Assembly: GCF_014695385.1 (NCBI RefSeq)
Contig: NZ_JACJOD010000013.1
Span: forward strand, 62,001 to 126,000
Origin: Trichocoleus sp. FACHB-46
GTDB lineage: Bacteria > Cyanobacteriota > Cyanobacteriia > FACHB-46
DNA: 64,000 bases
Direction: 5' to 3'
Position numbers and translations under genes: made by a program. The number at the start of each line of letters is the position of its first letter. Within the stretch, counting starts at the first letter, position 1. Below the pieces are notes generated by a model that worked only from the letters and a program-made list of their open reading frames with translations, ran no database searches and was not told where the DNA came from. Below, piece by piece: positions 1-9,055 of this stretch.

Positions 1-3000
1 TTCAAAAATCCGGGGTAGCTCGGCGGCTGGGATTTCTACCTGGTTGCGAACTGCCAAAGTAACGCTGGTATTGATCCCTGTTGACAAGTTTTTGGGCTGG
101 GGCTGGTGGTTAACCTGTACAACAATTTGGCCTTTGGACGGCGTGTATTTACAGGCGTTGTTGAGCAACTCGGCAATGATTCGGCTTAAGCTGGCTCGGT
201 CCGAGATTAAAGTGGGTGGGTGAGACAAGAACTCTAGGCGCAAAACTTGATGATGCTGCTGCGATCGCGTCTGAAATGGCTCTAGAAGTTCGGGCAGCCA
301 ATGCTGCAAATCGATTGACTCCACCACAAAAAGGGGATAAGACGCAGCTTCCAGACGTTGTAAATCTAGCAGATCGTTGATCAGCTCAGCTTCACGGGCA
401 CATTCAGTTTGCAAAATTTGTAAGTAGCGTTCTTGCCGCTCGGCGCTGGGAGCCATCCGCAGCATGTGAATCGCCATTTTCATGTTGGAGATGGGAGTGC
501 GAAGCTCATGAGACACGGTACTGAGGAAGTCATCCTTCAGCCGATTCAGCATTTCCAGTTCGGCGACCTGGGTTCGAGATCTTTGATATAAGCGGGCTTG
601 GCGAATGGCGATCGCGCACTGGTTAGCCACTTGTTGCACTAAGCGAATTTCCAGCTCATTAAAGACTGAACCACTGGATCGAAAGAGCCAGAGATCTCCT
701 AGGACTCCTTGGTCATCCAGAATCGGGCAAGCCAGCAAGGTCGCTGCAACTTGGATCGGACGTAGCGTTAAACCCTCGTAGATACAGAACTGAAGATGCT
801 GACCTTGTATAAGCTGATAGTACACTTCTGGTCGATCAGCCATCTGAATGACTTGGCCCACGGCTGAGGGGCCAGGGCTGTAATCATGACTGATAGTAGA
901 GATTGTGTGGTCGGCATTGTAGAGTCCGGTATCACAACAGGGCACCCCTAGGCCTTGCGCTAATTCCTTGACAGCTGTGCTCAAAATGTAGTCTTCATCC
1001 AAGCTATCGCGGACCTTATCGGTGATCCGTTTCAGCGTGGCTTCAAAATCTAAGGCTTGCTGCAGTTGCACTGTGCGTTCCACCACTTGCTGCTCTAAGC
1101 GAGCATTTAAGCGTTGCACCTGTTCGTAAAGTTCCGATTGTTGAATGGCGATCGCGAGCTGAGTTACCAGCCTTTGCAGGGAGTCAATCTCAAACGGTTC
1201 CCAGTGTCGGGGAGCAGAGCACTGATGAGCGCAGAGCAGCCCCCAAAGCTGATCGTTGGACACGATCGGCACTAGGAGGTTAGCTCGAATCTGGATGCGT
1301 TCTAAAAATTCTAAGTAACAAGATAGATAGCTTGTCTGGTAAATATCATCAACGACAGAAATTCGTCCCTGTTGATATTGGTGACTGTAATCCACATCAA
1401 AACAAGGATCATGCAGCTCGATCCCCAGAACGGATAGACAGCCTGGAGCCACGGATTCCACAATAAATTGCCCAGGTTGATCCGGAATAATTCGGTAAAT
1501 GGCGGCTCGCTCAATTTGCAGGAGATTTCGTGTCTCAGCCACAGCAGTCTGCAAAATATCATTCAGATTCAGCGATCGCCGAATTCGCAAAGCCATATCA
1601 GCAAGCAGGCGATCGCGTTCTGTTTGTTGTTGAAGTTGGGCTTCCGCCCGTTTGCGTTCGGTGATGTCCTTGAACGTAACTACCGCACCCACCAATACTT
1701 CATGCTCACGAATGGGCATGGAGGTGTACTCCACCGGAAATGAAGTGCCATTCTTACACCAAAAGATATCTTCTATGCCTTGTCGCACCATCCCATCCTT
1801 GAAAGCGGCATAAATGGGGCAGTCACTCTCTAGATGAGGTGTGCCATCTAGCTTAGAGTGATGAATCGTGGCATGCATCGGCTGACCAATCAACTCTTCT
1901 ACTTCCCAACCGACCATTCTGGAAGCAGCAGGATTCACAAAAGTAACGTGACCTTGCAGATCTAAGCCATAGATCCCTTCTCCCGCTGAGTTGAGAATCA
2001 AGTGGTTCTGATGACTGAGGCGTTCTAGCAACTCCTGCGATCGCTTTTGCTCAGTCACATCTGAAATCACCGCGATCGTCCCATTGAGCTGCCCCTCAAC
2101 GTCATAAAACGGTCCCGCAGAGAGGCTCAGGTCTATCTGTGAATGATCTTGTCGTTGACGGCGCACCTGTAACCCGGTGACCGTTTTTCCTCGGCAGATA
2201 TCTTGATAAAGCTGTTGAAATTCTGCTTGTCCAGCATCGGACACAATCGGCAGTGGTTGACCTACCACATCTGCGCCTTTCCAGCCAAACATAGCTGCCG
2301 CAGCGGCATTCCAAAGCTTTACCTTTCCCCTTTGGTCCAAGGCAATAATGGCTGAGGGTGCCGCATGGATCAAGGCCTGCAACACCTGATTCGTTTCCTG
2401 TAACACCGCCTCAATGCGCTGCCGCTGAGTAATCTCGATCAAAAGCTGCTGCTCATGATTTTGAGTTTCGGTCGTAATCTGTTGGCGATACTGCCGAAAA
2501 AACCGATTCAGGCGAGGAGCGTCCTGCAAAAGTGCAGCTAAATATTTTTGCGCCCGCTGATCAAGCTCATACGTCACTTCGGGATGCGCTTCTACCCAAA
2601 CATGGCACAGCTTCAAATAAGCCAAAAACGCACTCAAGTGGTTGTAGTACTGAGTTCCCAACACTCGCTGCATTTGGTTGTAGCAAGCCTTAGAAGCATC
2701 CAAGCTGAGGAATATATAAACTGCACTGCTAAAAATGCTCTCTTCCAACAATGAGCCCGAATCAGGCCAAGTTGTTAAAGTCGCAGGCTGGGCTTCTAGA
2801 ACACTAATGTGAAACTGAATCCTTGCTTCTGTGGGAGGCGGAGACTCTAATAACTGAAGGATATTCAAGGCTGACATGCCTAAAGGCTGCAAGCTGCAAC
2901 TGTGGCAAATCAGGCAATACGGGACGGCACAGTAACGTGACAGATAAGCTGAAAGTTTTTCTTTAATTAAAGTCGGCAAAGGATTATTCAGATAGGCAGA

Positions 3001-3120
3001 CAAAGTGTGCTGCCAAAGCGTCTCCAGGATCTCAGGGGTTGAGTGAGCAGCGGCAAAGAAAGGTGGAAAAAAACCTAACCGTTCTTCTATTTCTGCTTGA
3101 ATTTGTTCACTAGTTCGCAT
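1..3120 (-). CDS. AhpD-like/PAS/PAS/GAF/GAF sensor histidine kinase, 3' end cut by window edge
   Basis: An open frame of 1040 codons runs from the ATG at 3120 to the left edge without a stop. Residues 1 to about 140 resemble the AhpD/carboxymuconolactone decarboxylase fold: an F-F-P-P-F-F-A-A-A-H-S stretch, then a Cys cluster C64, C69, C72, H73, C75. Two PAS domains follow (about 240-358 and 363-487, each ending in a typical PAC segment), then GAF1 (about 507-657), GAF2 (about 690-833), HisKA with phospho-accepting H871 in the S-H-E-L-R-T-P box, and the start of HATPase_c with its N-box near 985; the glycine boxes lie outside the window. GAF1 has D571-P-C573-F and C601-Y602, the cysteine pair of DXCF cyanobacteriochromes, so it may bind a bilin. 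The enzyme should autophosphorylate and pass phosphate to a response regulator outside the window. No membrane segment is evident, so it is probably cytoplasmic. No clear ribosome binding site precedes the ATG. Confidence 0.88.
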   Translation of the reverse strand, partial: MRTSEQIQAEIEERLGFFPPFFAAAHSTPEILETLWQHTLSAYLNNPLPTLIKEKLSAYLSRYCAVPYCLICHSCSLQPLGMSALNILQLLESPPPTEARIQFHISVLEAQPATLTTWPDSGSLLEESIFSSAVYIFLSLDASKACYNQMQRVLGTQYYNHLSAFLAYLKLCHVWVEAHPEVTYELDQRAQKYLAALLQDAPRLNRFFRQYRQQITTETQNHEQQLLIEITQRQRIEAVLQETNQVLQALIHAAPSAIIALDQRGKVKLWNAAAAAMFGWKGADVVGQPLPIVSDAGQAEFQQLYQDICRGKTVTGLQVRRQRQDHSQIDLSLSAGPFYDVEGQLNGTIAVISDVTEQKRSQELLERLSHQNHLILNSAGEGIYGLDLQGHVTFVNPAASRMVGWEVEELIGQPMHATIHHSKLDGTPHLESDCPIYAAFKDGMVRQGIEDIFWCKNGTSFPVEYTSMPIREHEVLVGAVVTFKDITERKRAEAQLQQQTERDRLLADMALRIRRSLNLNDILQTAVAETRNLLQIERAAIYRIIPDQPGQFIVESVAPGCLSVLGIELHDPCFDVDYSHQYQQGRISVVDDIYQTSYLSCYLEFLERIQIRANLLVPIVSNDQLWGLLCAHQCSAPRHWEPFEIDSLQRLVTQLAIAIQQSELYEQVQRLNARLEQQVVERTVQLQQALDFEATLKRITDKVRDSLDEDYILSTAVKELAQGLGVPCCDTGLYNADHTISTISHDYSPGPSAVGQVIQMADRPEVYYQLIQGQHLQFCIYEGLTLRPIQVAATLLACPILDDQGVLGDLWLFRSSGSVFNELEIRLVQQVANQCAIAIRQARLYQRSRTQVAELEMLNRLKDDFLSTVSHELRTPISNMKMAIHMLRMAPSAERQERYLQILQTECAREAELINDLLDLQRLEAASYPLFVVESIDLQHWLPELLEPFQTRSQQHHQVLRLEFLSHPPTLISDRASLSRIIAELLNNACKYTPSKGQIVVQVNHQPQPKNLSTGINTSVTLAVRNQVEIPAAELPRIFE

Positions 3121-3967
3121 AAGAGGTGCGAGTGGGATGCGGAAGACAGTTTTGACTGGGTATGTATCGTCAGCTTCAGCTCAATCGTGCTGCCTATAGT
3201 AACGACTTTGAGCTTAACAATCTCTCAACTAGACGCCTCAATCTGAGTCAGTTAACAAATATTTCTTAAAGATTTCTGTTCGCCAGGTAAATAGCATTAC
3301 CAAGATTTATTAGTTTAACTGGCTTTACTACGTCTTGTGGCAGCTAGACAGACTGGTTCTTCGGCGGAGCAAGGAACGAACGCTGTTTTGCTACAAGCAC
3401 CACAGGCCAATTCTATGTTTTTAGGCTTAATTTGACAGTCAAAGCTTCTGTAGGGACGTTGTGCTAGCAACATTGTGCAAGGGCAAGGTGATTTCTTAAG
3501 TTTATCCAGCACCAATCAAGCAACCATTTGTAGCTCTTTTATAGATCTAGGAATAAGAAATAATTCACGCCAAAGCGATCGCATTTCCTAGCTTTCCGCT
3601 AACCTTAAATCAGATCCAAATCCATCAAAATTAATCAAAGAATTCTCTATCTACGTCGTTGTTAAACTGAAATGAATTTATTCGACCAGGATTTGATTCT
3701 TCTGGTTTTATTTCAACACATCTACTTCAATATCAACCAATTCACCAATTTAGGAATTTTTGTGCCAGAACACTGAGTTGCGAAATTCAATTTATCCCTT
3801 TAGAGAAATCTTTAAAGAGCAAATTCATTTAGGCTGGCACACTCCTTCGCTGAGTTATAAATTCAAAAGCCACAGATCTAACAACTCTCTAACTGTCACC
3901 AGCCATGCCAAAAAACAAAAGCTGATTTTTAGTTCCATCGCAAGCTTCTAGAGATTTCAATCCCCTT
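3121..3967. other. Long intergenic region before pst operon
   Basis: About 850 bases, AT-rich towards pstS, without a gene I can support. An open frame at 3315-3515 (-) would encode a Cys-rich 66-residue product, but part of it covers a segment at about 3440-3470 (GTAGGGACGTTG... GCAACATTG) that resembles the short dispersed inverted repeats common in cyanobacterial genomes, so I do not call it. The 3760-3951 (+) frame has no recognisable features either. The region probably holds the divergent promoters of the kinase and pstS. Confidence 0.5.
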
Positions 3968-3997
3968 GTTAACCTTATCTTTACGCTTTAGTTGTAT
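3968..3997 (+). promoter_or_regulatory. Probable Pho box upstream of pstS
   Basis: Three 8-base units spaced by 3 bases read GTTAACCT, CTTTACGC and AGTTGTAT. The layout matches the cyanobacterial Pho box (tandem PyTTAAPyPy(T/A) octamers with 3-base spacers) bound by the SphR/PhoB-type regulator under phosphate starvation. The first unit fits well, the second moderately and the third weakly. It lies 54 bases before the preferred pstS start, as expected for activation of the high-affinity phosphate system. Confidence 0.55.
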
Positions 3998-4050
3998 TCT
4001 TTTCTCGTTTGCTAAATAAGCAGTCCAGCAAAATTACTCCGAACCTGACA

Positions 4051-5187
4051 ATGGCGCTTCACTTTAACTTTGCTCATCGAGCTTTTCTGACTTCTGCGAT
4101 CGCCCTGACGGTCGGTTTGGCTTCCTGCCAACAAACTCCCCCCAGCGGTCCTCAAGGTAGCAGCCCCGCACCCGCTGGCAATACTGCCGCCAACAGCAAT
4201 GCAGGTGGTGGTCAAACTATTGCTTTAAGTGGCGCTGGCGCTAGCTTCCCCGCTCCCTTGTATCAGCGCTGGTTCTCTGAGTACAAGAAGCAAAACCCCA
4301 CTGTTGAAATCAGCTACCAGTCGGTTGGTAGTGGTGCTGGCGTTAAGCAGTTTTTGGCCGAAACAGTAGATTTCGGAGCCTCAGACGCACCCCTCAAAGA
4401 AGATGAGCGGCAAGGATTTCCGGCTAAGCGGGGCCAAGCCATTCAAATTCCTATGACAGGTGGTGCTGTTGTCTTTGCCTACAATCTAGATGGCGTTGAC
4501 AACCTCAAGCTATCGCGCGAAGCCTACTGCGGCATTGTGCAAGGTGACATTAAAACCTGGAATGATCCCAAGATTGTTCAAGACAACCCTGGTGTAAATC
4601 TACCCAGCAACCCCATCACCTTTGTTCACCGCTCTGATGGTAGCGGTACCACCTTTATCTTTACGACTCACCTGAAAGCAGCTTGCCCCAATTGGACTGC
4701 GGGTGCCTCTAAAGCTGTACAGTGGCCCGCTGGTTTTGTCGGTGCTAAAGGCAACGAAGGTGTCACCGCTCAGGTTCAGCAAACTCCCGGTGCAGTTGGC
4801 TATACCGAGTACTCCTACGCCAAAGAGAACAACCTCAAATCAGCTACGCTACAAAATAAGGGGGGTGAATTTATTGCACCTAGCCCTGAAGCATCTGCAA
4901 AAGCATTTGCTGGCGTGACCGTTCCAGAAGACTTTTCTTTGGTGATTCCTGACCCAGAAGCTAAAGACGCTTATCCCATTAATGGTTTGACCTGGTTGCT
5001 GGTTTACAGCCAGTACGACGATCCAGCCAAAGCAGATGCGTTGAAAAACATGGTCAAGTGGGCACTCTCTAATGGCGACCAGTATGCTCAGGAGTTAGGC
5101 TATGTGCCTTTACCCGATGAGCTGGCCAACCGAGTTGTCGCAACTCTTGATACCATTAAGGTTGCCGCCGCAACTCCGGCACAATAA
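4051..5187 (+). CDS. pstS: Phosphate ABC transporter substrate-binding protein PstS
   Basis: Periplasmic phosphate-binding component of the high-affinity Pst importer. From ATG 4051 the product is 378 residues and opens with a lipoprotein signal: positive residues, a hydrophobic run and the lipobox L-A-S-C, then a low-complexity Pro/Ala/Gly/Asn linker. The mature part has the PstS hallmarks: G-A-G-A-S-F-P-A-P-L-Y, S-Y-Q-S-V-G-S-G-A-G and the phosphate-contacting H-R-S-D-G-S-G-T-T. An in-frame TTG at 4009 would add 14 residues before the signal peptide and is less likely because it spoils the signal. It is first in a pstSCA(B) cluster, follows a probable Pho box, and is separated from pstC by a stem-loop, so it is probably made in excess over the membrane subunits. 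Confidence 0.97.
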   Translation: MALHFNFAHRAFLTSAIALTVGLASCQQTPPSGPQGSSPAPAGNTAANSNAGGGQTIALSGAGASFPAPLYQRWFSEYKKQNPTVEISYQSVGSGAGVKQFLAETVDFGASDAPLKEDERQGFPAKRGQAIQIPMTGGAVVFAYNLDGVDNLKLSREAYCGIVQGDIKTWNDPKIVQDNPGVNLPSNPITFVHRSDGSGTTFIFTTHLKAACPNWTAGASKAVQWPAGFVGAKGNEGVTAQVQQTPGAVGYTEYSYAKENNLKSATLQNKGGEFIAPSPEASAKAFAGVTVPEDFSLVIPDPEAKDAYPINGLTWLLVYSQYDDPAKADALKNMVKWALSNGDQYAQELGYVPLPDELANRVVATLDTIKVAAATPAQ

Positions 5188-5207
5188 GCTATTTGGTGCT
5201 ATTTAGT

Positions 5208-5238
5208 TTCCGTAGGTAGCTCTTCAGTACCTACGGAA
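5208..5238 (+). promoter_or_regulatory. Intercistronic stem-loop between pstS and pstC
   Basis: A perfect 11-base inverted repeat (TTCCGTAGGTA / TACCTACGGAA) with a 9-base loop lies between the pstS stop and the pstC start. Only a short T-poor tail follows, so it is more likely a partial terminator or an mRNA-stabilising hairpin than a full terminator. It would explain a high PstS to PstC ratio from one transcript. Confidence 0.7.
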
Positions 5239-5262
5239 CGTCTTTAATTAGTAGAGGAAATC

Positions 5263-6216
5263 ATGACTTTGCTGGTCAGAGATTCTCAGGAGACAATTCA
5301 TCAACGGTCTCCAATCTCCCGGTATGTGAATATTGGCTTTAAGTGGCTCACTGGCTTCTTTGCAGTGGCAATTGGTTTAACGCTATTGGCGATCGCCTGG
5401 CAGGTCGCCAACCAGTCCTGGCCTGCAATCCAGCAATTTGGCTTGGGTTTTCTGACCTCTAGCGCCTGGAATCCGGTTGAAGATCAGTACGGAGCTTGGC
5501 CATCGATCTACGGAACTTTAGTCAGCTCCTTTATTGCTCTGTTGCTATCGTTACCCATCGGTGTAGGCGTGGCTCTGTTCCTCAGCGAGGATTTTTTGCC
5601 ACCCCGCATCCAGCAGCCTTTGGTATTTCTCATTGAGTTGCTCGCAGCAATTCCCAGTGTTGTTTATGGCTTATGGGGCATTTTTGTCCTCATTCCTTTG
5701 GTCGGCAAACTAGCTCTTTGGCTGCACCAGCACTTGGGCTGGGTTCCCTTCTTTAGCACCCCTCCACGCGGACCAGGGATGTACATCGCAGGAGTCATCC
5801 TGGCTATTATGACTCTGCCGATCATTGCAGCTATTTCCCGTGATGCTTTAGTGGCGGTGCCTTCTGAGTTGCGGCAAGCTTCCTATGGTTTGGGCGCGAC
5901 TCGCTGGGAAACCATCTTCAAAGTCATGCTGCCTTCCGCTTTCTCTGGCATTGTTGGGGCGACGATGCTGGGATTGGGTCGGGCTTTGGGTGAAACAATG
6001 GCGGTCACGATGGTGATTGGCAACGCCAACACGGTCAGCCCATCAATCTTCTCTCCAGCCACCACGATCGCCTCACTCTTGGCGAATCAATTTGCTGAGG
6101 CATCAGGGCTGCAAATTTCGTCACTGATGTACACCGCCTTAATTTTGTTTGCCTTAACGCTGGTAGTCAATATTCTGGCTGAACTCTTGGTCCGCTCAAT
6201 GAGGCAGAGCCTTTAG
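5263..6216 (+). CDS. pstC: Phosphate ABC transporter permease PstC
   Basis: Inner-membrane permease subunit of the Pst phosphate importer, 317 residues, a typical length. An N-terminal membrane helix (about residues 28-50) is followed by a periplasmic loop with W-N-P-V-E-D-Q-Y-G, then the binding-protein-dependent transport permease domain with about five further helices. The EAA-type cytoplasmic loop that contacts the ATPase is visible as S-Y-G-L-G-A-T-R-W, followed by G-L-G-R-A-L-G-E-T-M-A-V. ATG 5263 follows GAGGAAATC, an acceptable ribosome binding site. It should pair with PstA and PstB. Confidence 0.96.
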   Translation: MTLLVRDSQETIHQRSPISRYVNIGFKWLTGFFAVAIGLTLLAIAWQVANQSWPAIQQFGLGFLTSSAWNPVEDQYGAWPSIYGTLVSSFIALLLSLPIGVGVALFLSEDFLPPRIQQPLVFLIELLAAIPSVVYGLWGIFVLIPLVGKLALWLHQHLGWVPFFSTPPRGPGMYIAGVILAIMTLPIIAAISRDALVAVPSELRQASYGLGATRWETIFKVMLPSAFSGIVGATMLGLGRALGETMAVTMVIGNANTVSPSIFSPATTIASLLANQFAEASGLQISSLMYTALILFALTLVVNILAELLVRSMRQSL

Positions 6217-6282
6217 TATTGAGGCTGAATTGGCTCACTTAAAGATTTAGTCAAAATCGAGATCTAGCAACTAGTCGCTTAT

Positions 6283-7173
6283 ATGGCTGATTTCCCCATT
6301 CCTTCACCGCCTCCCTTTTCGCCGCGCAGCTTGATGCGGTCTCGGACCTCACCTCGGACTTTGTTCTCCGCCGCCATGACTGGGTTGGTGTTTATTGCGG
6401 CCGCGATCGCCTTATTGCCTTTGGTGGCAGTGTTGACCTATGTCATTCTCAATGGAGCCGATCGACTGAGCTTAGATTTATTCACCCAATTGCCACCTCC
6501 ACCACTCGTCAAAGGCGGCGGATTTGGCAATGCCATTCTGGGTACCTTACTTACTGTCGGCATTGGAGCCGCCATTAGCATCCCTGCTGGGATTTTAGGC
6601 GCAATCTTTCTCTCAGAATTTGCTAGAGATACCACCCTCGCTTCTTGGGTTGACTTCTTTAACAACGTCCTCAGTGGTGTCCCTTCAATTGTCGTTGGGG
6701 TTTTTGCCTACAGTGTCGTGGTGCTGACTACAGGTACTTTCTCTGCCCTTGCTGGAGGTGTCGCTCTTGCCGTTCTGATGTTGCCAATCGTGGTTAGAAC
6801 TGCGGCTGAGGCACTAGAATCAGTGCCGAATGAAATTCGTCAGGCTGCCGTGGGGTTAGGAGCCACTGAATTTCAAACTGTGGCCCGTGTCGTCTTACCT
6901 GCTGCGATCCCAGCAATTTTGACTGGGGTGATGTTGTCGGTGGCCAGAGCTGCCGGGGAAACCGCACCTCTAATTTTCACCGCCTTATTTAGTCAGTATT
7001 GGGCGCGGGGTGTGATGCAACCAACTCCCACCCTATCTGTTCTAATCTTCAACTATGCCATTACGCCTTACAAGAATCAGCAAGAGCTAGCTTGGGCAGG
7101 CTCCCTAGTCCTCGTGGCTTTGGTACTAGTCACTAGCATCTTGGCTCGTTGGCTGACTCGACGTAAGGCTTAA
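6283..7173 (+). CDS. pstA: Phosphate ABC transporter permease PstA
   Basis: Second permease subunit of the Pst importer, 296 residues. After a Pro-rich cytoplasmic N-terminus there is one long helix (about 27-53), then the permease core. Family motifs are clear: G-G-G-F-G-N-A-I-L-G-T, the coupling loop E-I-R-Q-A-A-V-G-L-G-A-T, and A-R-A-A-G-E-T-A-P-L. It starts 66 bases after pstC, consistent with one transcript. The terminal A-R-W-L-T-R-R-K-A is a normal positively charged cytoplasmic end. Confidence 0.96.
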   Translation: MADFPIPSPPPFSPRSLMRSRTSPRTLFSAAMTGLVFIAAAIALLPLVAVLTYVILNGADRLSLDLFTQLPPPPLVKGGGFGNAILGTLLTVGIGAAISIPAGILGAIFLSEFARDTTLASWVDFFNNVLSGVPSIVVGVFAYSVVVLTTGTFSALAGGVALAVLMLPIVVRTAAEALESVPNEIRQAAVGLGATEFQTVARVVLPAAIPAILTGVMLSVARAAGETAPLIFTALFSQYWARGVMQPTPTLSVLIFNYAITPYKNQQELAWAGSLVLVALVLVTSILARWLTRRKA

Positions 7174-7444
7174 CCCCAGATTGATGAATTTTACTCAGCC
7201 ACACGAAAAGAAAGGTTGAATAGAATGTAAGATATCTGTGCGTCCTCAGGAATGTTTGCGATCGCCTGCTTTAAGAGTTGGCTATACCCGGAAATTTGGG
7301 TTTCAAGTTTATGACTTAATTGGATAACTACATTTGGTGGCAACGCCTGACAGTGCGAGGTAAGTTGCTAGCTTGCATTTGAATAGAAACATTCTGAATC
7401 ATTTCAACTAATTAGAGGCGAACTAATCCATTCGGGTTAACTTT

Positions 7445-8251
7445 ATGCATACTCATAGTCCCATTGCCAGTCAGACGGATACCGTTTTACGTGCAGAAAA
7501 CCTGAACGTTTATTACGGCAGCTTCCGCGCCCTCCGCAATATTTCCTTGGATATTGCCAAAAATCAAATTACAGCTCTTATTGGCCCTTCTGGCTGTGGT
7601 AAGAGCACCTTGCTGCGCTGCTTCAACCGTCTCAACGACTTGATTAAGGGATTTAAGGCCGATGGTAGAGTTTACTACCACGCTCAAGACCTCTATGCCT
7701 CTGAAGTCGATCCGGTCGAAGTTAGACGCCGAATTGGCATGGTATTTCAGAAGCCGAATCCTTTCCCCAAATCAATTTACGACAACGTCGCCTTTGGTCC
7801 TCGGCTCGTTGGCTATAAAGGGGATATGGATGAATTGGTTGAGCAATCTCTCAAACAGGCCGCGCTTTGGGGCGAAGTTAAAGACAAACTGCGAGAGAGC
7901 GGCTTAGCTTTATCGGGTGGGCAACAACAACGGTTGTGTATTGCCCGTGCGATCGCGGTGCAACCGGATATTATTTTGATGGATGAACCTGCTTCAGCCT
8001 TAGACCCCATCTCAACCCTCCGCATCGAAGATTTAATGCAGGAGTTGAAGCAGCAATATACGATCGTAATTGTGACGCACAATATGCAGCAAGCGTCTCG
8101 GGCCTCCGATCGCACTGCTTTTTTCAACGTTGAGGAAAACGAGAAAGGCGGACGCAGTGGTTATCTAGTTGAATACGATCGCACCGAAATCATTTTCCAA
8201 AGTCCACAACAGCAGATTACGCAAGAATACGTGAGCGGTCGCTTCGGATAA
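7445..8251 (+). CDS. pstB: Phosphate ABC transporter ATP-binding protein PstB
   Basis: Cytoplasmic ATPase of the Pst importer, 268 residues. Walker [10 protein letters not shown] (from about residue 47), the PstB-typical Q-loop segment [12 protein letters not shown], signature L-S-G-G-Q-Q-Q-R, Walker B I-I-L-M-D-E-P and the switch H-N-M-Q-Q-A-S-R are all present. It lies 271 bases after pstA, a larger gap than elsewhere in the cluster, so it may also have its own promoter. A terminator follows at 8315. Confidence 0.97.
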   Translation: MHTHSPIASQTDTVLRAENLNVYYGSFRALRNISLDIAKNQITALIGPSGCGKSTLLRCFNRLNDLIKGFKADGRVYYHAQDLYASEVDPVEVRRRIGMVFQKPNPFPKSIYDNVAFGPRLVGYKGDMDELVEQSLKQAALWGEVKDKLRESGLALSGGQQQRLCIARAIAVQPDIILMDEPASALDPISTLRIEDLMQELKQQYTIVIVTHNMQQASRASDRTAFFNVEENEKGGRSGYLVEYDRTEIIFQSPQQQITQEYVSGRFG

Positions 8252-8314
8252 TTGTTAATCATTGCTAGCGCCAAGCTTCAGCCCTAACGAGATTAAATAT
8301 TTGCATTTAACTGC

Positions 8315-8349
8315 ATCCAGCAATCTTCTTTGTCTGGATTATTTTTTTT
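8315..8349 (+). terminator. Rho-independent terminator after pstB
   Basis: ATCCAG and CTGGAT arms with a 13-base loop are followed by TA and a run of eight or more T. The stem is short but the T tract is long. It closes the pst cluster. Confidence 0.6.
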
Positions 8350-8471
8350 GAGAGCAATTTCGTCTTTACTCTCAATACCTATCTCTTAGGAAGGTGATCC
8401 CCTAGTACCGATACAAGATAGGATTAACGTTAATTTTCTGATTTAATCCTGTTCTTTTTCGGTAATACATT

Positions 8472-8864
8472 ATGAAACGCTATCTGTCACGTTTGCTAGC
8501 TCTGATTCTAGTGGTTACGGTTGGTCTGGCAGGATGCAGTGGCGACCAGCTCAGCGGCAACTATCGGCAAGATACTCTTACGCTCGTTAACAGTTTGCGA
8601 GAAACCATTGAATTGCCTCAAGACGCTCCCAATCGTGTCTCTCTTCAAACAGAAGCTCGCCAGAAAATTAATGACTTCGCCTCACGGTATCGCCGGGATG
8701 ACTCTGTAACCAAGCTGAGTTCTTTTACGACTATGAGAACTGCTTTGAATGCTCTGGCAGGGCACTATAGCTCTTACCCCAATCGCCCGCTACCACAAAA
8801 GCTTAGAGACCGCTTGCAGCAGGAGTTGACCCAAGTCGAAACGGCTCTCAACCGAGGCGCTTAA
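8472..8864 (+). CDS. psb27: Photosystem II assembly lipoprotein Psb27
   Basis: Lumenal lipoprotein that binds CP43 in photosystem II assembly and repair intermediates and keeps the manganese cluster site accessible. The 130-residue product has a lipoprotein signal ending in the lipobox L-A-G-C at about residue 22. The mature domain is a four-helix bundle with family landmarks: Y-R-Q-D-T-L near the start, S-R-Y-R-R-D-D and M-R-T-A-L-N-A-L-A-G-H-Y-S-S-Y, then P-L-P-Q-K-L-R-D-R-L. Length and composition match cyanobacterial Psb27. It is transcribed alone, between the pstB terminator and a bidirectional terminator. Confidence 0.95.
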   Translation: MKRYLSRLLALILVVTVGLAGCSGDQLSGNYRQDTLTLVNSLRETIELPQDAPNRVSLQTEARQKINDFASRYRRDDSVTKLSSFTTMRTALNALAGHYSSYPNRPLPQKLRDRLQQELTQVETALNRGA

Positions 8865-8978
8865 TTTTTTAGCTTCAGCAGACCCAGTTGGCATCGTAAC
8901 TTTCGTAGCAGATTTTAAGATCTTCCGTTAGTTAACGTCGCGCGAGCGCAATTTTTGGCATCATTTCATTCTCACTAT

Positions 8979-9023
8979 AAAATCGCCTTAGATCCGAGTT
9001 GGCTTTGGATCTAAGGCGATTTT
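8979..9023. terminator. Bidirectional terminator between psb27 and the deaminase gene
   Basis: A perfect 17-base inverted repeat (AAAATCGCCTTAGATCC and its complement) encloses an 11-base loop. Each outer end is AAAA/TTTT, giving a T-run in both directions, as expected between convergent genes. Confidence 0.85.
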
Positions 9024-9055
9024 GATTTCTCAGGTTTAACCCAAGTTGGCAGTCT

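Noticed and set aside
3315-3515. Cys-rich 66-residue frame (-)
   Set aside because: Overlaps what looks like a dispersed repeat, has no ribosome binding site I trust, and no recognisable fold.
4009-4050. TTG start for pstS
   Set aside because: It would add 14 polar residues before the lipoprotein signal; ATG 4051 gives the normal signal.
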